A stretch of DNA of 41,986 bases, taken from NCBI GenBank assembly GCA_026706665.1, contig JAPOYI010000252.1:1-41986 (forward strand). Reading direction: 5' to 3'. The translations under genes and the position numbers were made by a program. Under the pieces are notes generated by a model. The model was not told the origin of the DNA. It was given only the letters and a program-made list of their open reading frames with translations, and searched no databases. How positions within the stretch are numbered: the stretch's first letter is position 1; each line of letters opens with the position of its first letter. This stretch comes from Gammaproteobacteria bacterium (lineage in GTDB: Bacteria > Pseudomonadota > Gammaproteobacteria > Pseudomonadales > Azotimanducaceae). Positions 35,864 to 41,986 of the stretch are shown here, piece by piece.

Positions 35864-36382
35864 ATGGGAAGGACGCGCGACAACATCGACGCGCACGGCT
35901 ATCGGTCGAACGTCGGCATCGTCATCGCAAATGATCGGGGACAGGTGCTGTGGGCACGCCGTGTCGGGGGCTACGACGCCTGGCAGTTCCCCCAGGGCGG
36001 CATCCTGCGTGACGAGTCTCCCGAGACCGCGCTGTACCGGGAACTCTACGAGGAAGTCGGCGTAGAACGCGACAGTGTCGAGATCGTGGCCTCGACACGA
36101 GGCTGGTTGCGTTATCGCCTGCCGAAACGTTATCTGCGCCACAACGGCCGGGGGAGCAGATCACCGAAGTTCGTCGGGCAGAAGCAGAAGTGGTTCCTGC
36201 TCCGACTGCTCGGCGACGATTCGCTTGTGGATCTCAAGTGTTCCGGCAAACCCGAGTTCGACCACTGGATGTGGGTGAGCTACTGGTATCCGCTGACCCA
36301 GGTCGTGAACTTCAAGAAGAACGTCTACCGGCGCATGCTGCGCGAGTTCGCCCCGTCACTGACCGTCGTCGACCAGCCGTGA
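35864..36382 (+). CDS. rppH: RNA pyrophosphohydrolase RppH
   Basis: 172 residues, a Nudix hydrolase that removes pyrophosphate from the 5' end of mRNA and so opens it to RNase E decay. The Nudix box runs from Gly45 to Gly66: [22 protein letters not shown]. The N-terminus [20 protein letters not shown], the WQFPQG strand and QKWFLLRL match E. coli RppH (176 residues). The ATG at 35864 is chosen by homology; no obvious Shine-Dalgarno. It overlaps ptsP by four bases (GTGA), the same rppH-ptsP order as in E. coli. Confidence 0.96.
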   Translation: MGRTRDNIDAHGYRSNVGIVIANDRGQVLWARRVGGYDAWQFPQGGILRDESPETALYRELYEEVGVERDSVEIVASTRGWLRYRLPKRYLRHNGRGSRSPKFVGQKQKWFLLRLLGDDSLVDLKCSGKPEFDHWMWVSYWYPLTQVVNFKKNVYRRMLREFAPSLTVVDQP

Positions 36383-38670
36383 CCAACGGAGTACTCGAAG
36401 ACCTCCGCGAAATCGTCCAGGATGTCAATGCGGCGTCGAGTTTCCGGGCTGCGCTGAACACGATCGTCTCCCGGGTGCGGTCCGCCATGTCGACCGAACT
36501 CTGCTCGATCTACATCCTGGACCGGGGTACCGGCAAGTTTCAGTTCGCAGCCAACCAGGGGTCGAACCCGGATGCCGTGGGCCGCGTCTCGATCGGACCG
36601 GACGAAGGCCTGGTCGGGCTGGTGGCCGAGCGCGCCGAGCCCATCAATCTCGACGATGCGCCGAGCCATCCACGGTTCCTGCACCTCCCGGAAATGGGCG
36701 AAGAAGCGTTCCACGCGTTTCTCGGCGTACCCATCATTCACCGGCGCCGCGTATTGGGCGTCCTGGTTGTCCGTCAACGCGAAAGGCGTAGATTCGACGA
36801 GGACGACGAGGCCTTTCTTATCACGTTGTCGGCACAGCTTGCGGCGGTGGTCGCCCATGCGGAGGCAGCGGGCGACATCGAGGCGTTGGCCAAGCCGACC
36901 GCAGAGCAGGAGGACACGCGCTTCACCGGTGTATCCGGCGCACCGGGAATCGCGATCGGAACCGCGCTGGTCATGCATCCCGGAACTACCCTCGAGATAG
37001 TGCCGGACAAGGCGGCGGAAGACATCGCCGCGGAACTCGAGATGCTGGACCGCGCCATCGGCCACGTACGCGAGGATATGGAACGCGCCAGTCGACGACT
37101 CTCTTCGCTGCCCGACGAGGAGCGCGTCCTGTTCGACGCCTATCTCGGCATGCTCGACGACGACGCCCTGGTGGAGGAGATTCGGGAACGCATCCTGCAT
37201 GGGGAGTGGGCGCAGGGCGCACTCAAGCAGGTCATCCTGGAACATACGCGGGCGTTCGAAGAAATGCGGGACTCCTACCTGCGGGAGCGCGCCGCCGACG
37301 TGCGTGAACTGGGTCAGCGCGTGCTCGGCTACCTGAGAGACATCCGGCAGCGCAAGGTCGACTTCCCGGAAGACACCATCCTCATCGGCGACCAGGTCAC
37401 GGCAGCGATGCTGGCCGATATCCCGGTGGGACGATTGCGCGGCATCGTCTCGCAACGGGGCTCCGCCAACTCCCACGTCGCCATCCTGGCGCGCGCGCTT
37501 GACGTGCCCGCGGTCATGGGCGCGGTGGACGTTCCGCTCTACGGGGTCGAACAGAACACGCTTATCGTGGATGGCTTCTACGGCCAGGTCGTGGCGAACC
37601 CGTCGCGTCCCGTCATCTCGCACTACGCCGCGTTGATGGACGAGGAACGGGAATTCGCGGAGGAACTCGAAGACCTGCGAGACCTGCCTTCCGCGACCCG
37701 CGACGGCCAGCGCGTGGCGCTGTGGGTGAACATCGGCCTGGTGGGCGACATCACGCGGTCGCTCGAACTCGGCGCCGAGGGGATCGGCCTGTTCCGGACG
37801 GAAGTGCCGTTCATGACCGAGGACCGTTTTCCCACGGAGGAAGAGCAACGCGCCGTCTATCGCGAGCACATGGAAGCCTTCGACCCGCGGCCGGTCACCA
37901 TGCGCACCCTCGACATCGGCGGCGACAAGGCACTGTCCTACTTTCCGATCACCGAAGAGAACCCTTTCCTCGGATGGCGCGGCATTCGCGTGACCCTCGA
38001 CCATCCCGAGATCTTCATGTCGCAGGTGCGCGCCATGATCAAGGCCAACGCGGGGCTCGAAGCCGTGTTGCGCATCATGCTGCCGATGGTCAGCAGCATG
38101 TCCGAAGTGCACGACGCGCGGAGACTGGTGCACCGCGCGCACCGGGAAGTGACCGAAGAAGGCTACGACGTGAGGCAGCCACTGACGGGCGTCATGATCG
38201 AGGTGCCCGCGGCCGTCTACCAGGCCCGGCAAATCGCCAAGGAGGTGGACTTTCTCGCCGTCGGGTCGAACGACCTGACGCAGTACATGCTGGCGGTGGA
38301 CAGGAACAACCCGCAGGTCGCGCCGCTATATCGCGAAGTGCATCCGGCGGTGCTGCGGGCGCTGCGGGAAGTCTCCAAGGCGGCCCACGCGGAACGCAAG
38401 GGCGTCGGCATCTGCGGCGAACTCGCCGGCACGCCGGAAGGCGCGGTGCTTTGCGTCGCCATGGGTTACGACGTGCTGTCGATGAACGCCACACACCTGC
38501 CGAAGGTGAAATGGGTCATCCGCCACGTGTCCGTGCGCGACTGCCGCCGCATCCTGGCACGGGCGCTGCGGATGGACGACGCCGACGAAATACTGCGTTT
38601 CATCCGCGCCGAGATGGTGCGCAACGGCCTCGACCGCGTCGTGCCGCGCCACGAGTTGCCGGAGGTCTGA
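36379..38670 (+). CDS. ptsP: Phosphoenolpyruvate-protein phosphotransferase PtsP (nitrogen PTS EI)
   Basis: 763 residues. A GAF domain (about 20-165, [40 protein letters not shown]) precedes the enzyme I core. The phosphohistidine is His366 in [12 protein letters not shown]. The PEP-binding domain shows [45 protein letters not shown] and GICGELAG. PtsP phosphorylates NPr (PtsO), which controls EIIA-Ntr and responds to nitrogen state through the GAF domain. The GTG at 36379 overlaps the rppH stop, so production is coupled. The start [14 protein letters not shown] gives the length of E. coli PtsP (748). ptsO and ptsN are not in the window. Confidence 0.96.
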   Translation: MTNGVLEDLREIVQDVNAASSFRAALNTIVSRVRSAMSTELCSIYILDRGTGKFQFAANQGSNPDAVGRVSIGPDEGLVGLVAERAEPINLDDAPSHPRFLHLPEMGEEAFHAFLGVPIIHRRRVLGVLVVRQRERRRFDEDDEAFLITLSAQLAAVVAHAEAAGDIEALAKPTAEQEDTRFTGVSGAPGIAIGTALVMHPGTTLEIVPDKAAEDIAAELEMLDRAIGHVREDMERASRRLSSLPDEERVLFDAYLGMLDDDALVEEIRERILHGEWAQGALKQVILEHTRAFEEMRDSYLRERAADVRELGQRVLGYLRDIRQRKVDFPEDTILIGDQVTAAMLADIPVGRLRGIVSQRGSANSHVAILARALDVPAVMGAVDVPLYGVEQNTLIVDGFYGQVVANPSRPVISHYAALMDEEREFAEELEDLRDLPSATRDGQRVALWVNIGLVGDITRSLELGAEGIGLFRTEVPFMTEDRFPTEEEQRAVYREHMEAFDPRPVTMRTLDIGGDKALSYFPITEENPFLGWRGIRVTLDHPEIFMSQVRAMIKANAGLEAVLRIMLPMVSSMSEVHDARRLVHRAHREVTEEGYDVRQPLTGVMIEVPAAVYQARQIAKEVDFLAVGSNDLTQYMLAVDRNNPQVAPLYREVHPAVLRALREVSKAAHAERKGVGICGELAGTPEGAVLCVAMGYDVLSMNATHLPKVKWVIRHVSVRDCRRILARALRMDDADEILRFIRAEMVRNGLDRVVPRHELPEV

Positions 38671-38701
38671 CCCAGACCAACTCGCGGACCGGGTCCGAGG
38701 T

Positions 38702-39724
38702 TTAGCCGTCGTTCCCGGTCAGTGCTTCTACGCGCTCATCCAGCGGCGGATGCGTACTGAGGTAACGAGGAATCTCCTCGCACTCCGGGCATTGGGCCAT
38801 CAGGCGAGCGAGGAGGTCCCCCAGGCGCGAGGGCGCGATTCCGACACTGTCGAGGTAGTCCCGGGCCACGCGGTCCGCTTCGCGCTCGAAGGATCGGGAA
38901 TGGCGCATGGAGTCGAGAACCGCAGGCATGGTCGCCGCAACTCCCGTGATGGCGGAAACGTCGCCGATGTACGCCGCAAGCAATACGGCCACAATCGCGC
39001 TGCGGGCCACGTGTCTCATGACGTGACGGTGCTGGACGTGACCCATCTCGTGGGCGAGCACGGCGATGATCTCTTCGTCGTGTTCGGCCAGTTCGATCAG
39101 TTCGTCGGTGAGGATGACGGTGTTGCCCGCGAGCGCGAAGGCGTTGGCGCCGAAGAGATCACTGCGTCGAAACACCAGGTGGCCGCCCATCGGGGTCTCC
39201 ATGTCGCTCACCATCTCGTCAAAAGCCGCCCGAATCTCTGCCTGTCTGGATTCGGCGACGATCGACGGCGAGAACGCCATCATGTCCAGCACGGCAAGCG
39301 ACTCCTCGCCAATCGTCTCGTCTACGCTCATGGGTAGCGCCTCGACAGTACGCTCCCCCAGGGCCGGGGCGCCCCAGAGCACGAACGAGGCCATGACCAG
39401 AGCGATGATCGCTATCGCGGCCATCGCTGCCGACACGGAAGTGTCCAGCCGGTGCAGAAGGCGTGATCCCCGCTGCGCGTTGCTTTGCGCAAGCCACGCA
39501 TCCACGGCGTCGTTGTCGAGCAGTTCGCAGGCGTCGCCCCCCGAGAGATACAGATAACGGGGGATGTCCGCGAGGCGGTCGGAAACGCTCACATCGTCGA
39601 ACTTCAGGGCCAGGTCGATGCCGTCTCCCGCGATGTGAATGCCGCCGCTGCGATCGAATCGGACCCGCGCGTCCTGGCGGTCCCAGGTCAGACCGTCGTA
39701 GAAGATCCCGCGCACAGTGCTCAT
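38702..39724 (-). CDS. M48-family zinc metalloprotease, membrane-anchored
   Basis: 340 residues. An N-terminal domain of about 90 residues with GLTWDRQDARVRFDRSG is followed by one membrane span (99-119, AAMAAIAIIALVMASFVLWG). The protease domain has the zinc motif HEMGH at 225-229 (AVLAHEMGHVQHRHV) and the third ligand in SFEREADRVA. This is an M48 (HtpX/BepA-like) peptidase facing the periplasm. It overlaps the DUF898 gene by four bases (ATGA). M48 proteases next to YjgN/DUF898 proteins occur widely, so the protease probably handles membrane or envelope proteins with its partner. It converges on ptsP with 31 bases between. Confidence 0.9.
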   Translation of the reverse strand: MSTVRGIFYDGLTWDRQDARVRFDRSGGIHIAGDGIDLALKFDDVSVSDRLADIPRYLYLSGGDACELLDNDAVDAWLAQSNAQRGSRLLHRLDTSVSAAMAAIAIIALVMASFVLWGAPALGERTVEALPMSVDETIGEESLAVLDMMAFSPSIVAESRQAEIRAAFDEMVSDMETPMGGHLVFRRSDLFGANAFALAGNTVILTDELIELAEHDEEIIAVLAHEMGHVQHRHVMRHVARSAIVAVLLAAYIGDVSAITGVAATMPAVLDSMRHSRSFEREADRVARDYLDSVGIAPSRLGDLLARLMAQCPECEEIPRYLSTHPPLDERVEALTGNDG

Positions 39725-40791
39725 ATGCCGAGATCCAGGCCGAAGGAGTCCCCGGCCTCGGCTCCCACGGCGCCGATGGTCTGAAGGGGACCGGCAAAGA
39801 AAGTCTCGGCACCCTGGCGCACGACCCTGAACCTTCCGAGCCTGTAGCGTATGACCCGGACCTTGGCGAACGGGATGAAGGCGCCAAGCGTCATGACGAT
39901 CAGCACGAGATTGCTGAGATACAGTCCCAGCATTCGCCAGAAGGACAGGTCAAGGCTCAACCAGAATCCGCCAACCGTGGTATTCGACCAGCGGAGGTTG
40001 TCGAGACGCACCTTGATGAAGACGCCCGCCAACAGTAGCGGTATCCAGGTCACTACGCTCAGCAGGAATCCGAAACCATCGGGAAGCGCCGCCACCAGGA
40101 TCGCATTCGCCACCAGTGCCGCGACGAAGATCCCGAACGTCGCGAAATAGATGCCGTAGTACTGTCCTGCCGTAACATCGATTGAACACTCCGACGTACC
40201 GAAACGACTATTCCGTATCAGGAACATGTCCCGGCGCATCGCGATGTAGGGCCACAGGATCCCCAGGCTCAGGAACCCGACGATGGGCCCCAGGCAGTAG
40301 TACTTGGCGGCGGTCGCGTAGTTGCCCTCGAATCCCCAGCAGACGTGGCGGTAGAACGAGTTGCGCAGCCGGAATGCGCGCGCCCGGACCGCGATCCAGG
40401 GAAACATGGCAAGCACCACCAGCAATCCGATGAGGTAGAAGGCGACCGAGACCAGTTCCGCGAACCACAGGGCGACCAGCATCCCCACCACGATGACCCG
40501 CCCGATCAGTATGGTCCACGGCCGCGCTGTGTAATTGAACGCGGAACCGCCAAGCCGCGTGTTGCCGTAGAAGTACCGGCGCGTGCGTACGGTTGCCCAG
40601 GCGGAGAACACGCCCAGGGTAAGCAGCGTCAAGGCCGTGTTGACGGCCCAGATCCGGAAGTACTCCCAGCCGGACCCGGTAAAGCGGACGTTCGGCAGTC
40701 CAGTCCCCTCCGGTGACGATCGCGCGGGTTCGGACAAAACGGCGTCCAGGCCCGCCGACGGGACGGTCCCGCCTGTCACGCCGTCAGCCAT
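39721..40791 (-). CDS. DUF898 (YjgN-like) multi-pass membrane protein
   Basis: 356 residues. FTGSGWEYFRIWAVNTALTL and LGVFSAWATVRTRRYFYGNT are the DUF898 opening, and the repeat-like FWRMLGLYLSNLVLIVMTLG with FIPFAKVRVIRYRL closes it. About seven membrane helices are visible. E. coli YjgN belongs to the family, whose function is not known. The ATG at 40791 overlaps the SDR stop in TGATG, and the gene's own stop overlaps the M48 start, so all three proteins are coupled. A 30-residue N-terminal segment before the domain looks unstructured. Confidence 0.88.
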   Translation of the reverse strand: MADGVTGGTVPSAGLDAVLSEPARSSPEGTGLPNVRFTGSGWEYFRIWAVNTALTLLTLGVFSAWATVRTRRYFYGNTRLGGSAFNYTARPWTILIGRVIVVGMLVALWFAELVSVAFYLIGLLVVLAMFPWIAVRARAFRLRNSFYRHVCWGFEGNYATAAKYYCLGPIVGFLSLGILWPYIAMRRDMFLIRNSRFGTSECSIDVTAGQYYGIYFATFGIFVAALVANAILVAALPDGFGFLLSVVTWIPLLLAGVFIKVRLDNLRWSNTTVGGFWLSLDLSFWRMLGLYLSNLVLIVMTLGAFIPFAKVRVIRYRLGRFRVVRQGAETFFAGPLQTIGAVGAEAGDSFGLDLGI

Positions 40792-41624
40792 CAAACGGTC
40801 GGCCTGTCCTGTCCCTGTCCGTCGACAGGATTGTTGTTGAACATCCAGGTGCGCCCGCCATCCACGACGAGATCGTGCGCATTGACATAGCTGGCCGCGT
40901 CGCTCGCGAGAAACAGCGCGGCCTCGGCGATGTCATGCGCCACGCCGCTGCGGGGCAACGGCGTCGCCTTGGCGAGGTTCGCCTGCAGCCTTCTCATCTT
41001 GTCCGCATTGTCTTCGTCGCTCAGCGTATTGGCGCGCTCGGAACCGCCCCAGAAGATCGGCGTGGCAATCGCACCGGGAGAGATCGCGTTGACGCGGATG
41101 CGGTCGGGTCCAAGCTCGACGCCCGCCAGGCGTGTGCAATGCGTGACAGCGGCCTTCACCGAGGAATACAGGATGTTGCCCTGGCGATAGCGCAGTCCGG
41201 CGATACTGGAATTGTTGATGATCGAGCCGCCTCCGGCCGCCTTCATCGGTTCGATGGCGTAGCGAATGCCGAGCATGACGCTCGCCAGCAGCACGCGGCA
41301 ACTCTGTTCTATCTCGGCCGCCGTGATCCTCGATATTTCCGTTCGAATCGACGAGCCGGCGTTGTTGAACAGCACATTGAGCTTGCCGAAACGGTCAACC
41401 GCGGCGTCAATGGAAGCCTTGATGTCTTCCTCGCGCGTCACGTCGGCAGGATAGTAGACGGCGTTCTTCCCGAGACTCTCCGCAAGCGCCGCGCCCTTGT
41501 CGCGGGAACGGCCGGTCAGCACGACCTTGGCACCTTCCGCCACGAATAGCTCCACCGTCGCCTCGCCGATGCCGCTGGTCCCGCCCGTGATGACCGCCAC
41601 CTTGCCTTCCAGTCGACCGCTCAT
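40791..41624 (-). CDS. Short-chain dehydrogenase/reductase, first gene of a coupled operon
   Basis: 277 residues of a classical SDR. The cofactor motif is TGGTSGIG (about 14-21), then NNAG, an active-site serine in INNSSIAGL and the YSSVK catalytic pair. The tail has LASDAASYVNAHDLVVDGGR, the common SDR end. TGRSRD after the second strand suggests NADP. The ATG at 41624 has GGAGG five bases upstream; the in-frame open stretch up to 41831 is not used. Substrate unknown. It is translationally joined to a DUF898 and an M48 gene, which is unusual for an SDR. Confidence 0.9.
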   Translation of the reverse strand: MSGRLEGKVAVITGGTSGIGEATVELFVAEGAKVVLTGRSRDKGAALAESLGKNAVYYPADVTREEDIKASIDAAVDRFGKLNVLFNNAGSSIRTEISRITAAEIEQSCRVLLASVMLGIRYAIEPMKAAGGGSIINNSSIAGLRYRQGNILYSSVKAAVTHCTRLAGVELGPDRIRVNAISPGAIATPIFWGGSERANTLSDEDNADKMRRLQANLAKATPLPRSGVAHDIAEAALFLASDAASYVNAHDLVVDGGRTWMFNNNPVDGQGQDRPTV

Positions 41625-41820
41625 GCAGTCCTCCATCTCCCGCGATGGAATGATCGTAGCATCGACACGGTTCGGAAACGGCGCCAGTCTTTCCAGGTTC
41701 CGAGGGAGCATCATCGATTCGAGGTTTGATGTCCGGTAATACACTTCGACAATTGACAAGTGGGACCTATGATGGCGCGGCCCGAATCCCAGGATCACGT
41801 CACAAGCCGCAGCAACCCTG

Positions 41821-41855
41821 AATCCCGACAATAGTCCCGACAGTTAGTCGGGATT
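41821..41855. repeat. Inverted repeat, nine-base arms
   Basis: AATCCCGAC (41821-41829) and GTCGGGATT (41847-41855) with a 17-base loop that contains a further TCCCGAC. It lacks a T-run. Confidence 0.6.
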
Positions 41856-41884
41856 CCATGCTTGGACGCGAAATCCACAAAAAT

Positions 41885-41904
41885 CCCGACACATCGGGCT
41901 TTTC
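41885..41904 (-). terminator. Possible bidirectional intrinsic terminator
   Basis: CCCGA and TCGGG with a four-base loop at 41885-41898. On the minus strand the hairpin is followed by ATTTTTG, and on the plus strand by CTTTTCG. It would suit a leftward gene lying just beyond the window. The stem is short (five pairs). Confidence 0.4.
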
Positions 41905-41986
41905 GAAGGCACTCGCGCGACCAGGACACTCAGCATATTCCAATAAGAAGATGAGCCTAAACTCGGGGTTTGGGGGTATTGAAAGA

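Larger units (their letters stand above)
41625..41986. other. Right-end intergenic region with repeated TCCCGAC motifs
   Basis: 362 bases beyond the SDR start. The part to about 41820 should hold the SDR promoter; no clear -35/-10 pair is seen. From 41821 on, TCCCGAC occurs three times (also once inverted), forming the two hairpins listed separately. No reading frame is convincing. Confidence 0.5.

Noticed and set aside
36325-38232. 635-codon open frame on the minus strand opposite ptsP
   Set aside because: Antisense shadow; repetitive His/Val/Glu-rich sequence and no domain, while ptsP has all catalytic motifs.

Overview
This window looks like a chromosomal segment of a GC-rich, probably uncultured, member of the Gammaproteobacteria. 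The strongest evidence is gene order. The run rpiA, def, fau, 6S RNA, zapA, a ZapB-like gene, pepP, ubiH, gcvT, gcvH and gcvPA/gcvPB closely parallels the E. coli rpiA-serA-fau-ssrS-zapA-pepP-ubiH-gcvTHP neighbourhood. The rppH-ptsP pair is also the enterobacterial arrangement. No rRNA or tRNA gene, CRISPR array or intact mobile element was found, so a species name would be a guess.

Left part (1-13.6 kb). The left edge cuts a DUF1156 DNA methylase that follows an SNF2-type helicase with a C-terminal DUF3883 domain. These two are components of Hma-type (helicase-methylase-ATPase) defence loci. Divergent from them is a single-chain biotin-dependent acyl-CoA carboxylase. Then come a HigA-family gene without a toxin partner, two overlapping acyl-CoA dehydrogenases, and a three-gene envelope-type cluster: a small AYLDPG membrane protein, a kinase-like/methyltransferase fusion and a membrane-anchored sulfatase-superfamily protein.

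Middle (13.9-31.2 kb). A stand-alone aceE (no aceF or lpd nearby) is followed by a DUF29 protein with a possible nuclease-like N-terminus, an MFE-2-like short-chain dehydrogenase, arfB (ribosome rescue), a truncated PhyH gene beside an intact PhyH dioxygenase, and a decayed mgtE. The conserved housekeeping block follows. It includes an unmistakable 6S RNA between zapA and fau, and it ends with the glycine cleavage system, which reads straight on from pepP-ubiH with a split (two-subunit) P protein.

Right part (31.2-42 kb). A perfect 36-bp palindrome separates gcvPB from a convergent SPATA20/YyaL-like gene. A lower-GC island (about 33.6-35.7 kb) carries a small membrane protein, an HNH nuclease pseudogene cut by an IS3-type remnant, and an unrecognised two-gene unit with a four-base overlap. 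rppH-ptsP (RNA decay and nitrogen PTS) follows. The window closes with a coupled leftward operon: SDR, DUF898 (YjgN-like) membrane protein and M48 metalloprotease.

Common themes are acyl-CoA metabolism (carboxylase, two dehydrogenases, MFE-2-type SDR, PhyH), one-carbon metabolism (fau, def, glycine cleavage), and patches of genome decay or defence-type genes where base composition drops. The candidates for undescribed biology are the nuclease-like/DUF29 fusion, the AYLDPG/kinase-methyltransferase/sulfatase cluster, the SDR-DUF898-M48 operon and the small two-gene unit near 35 kb. None of these can be given a function from sequence alone.
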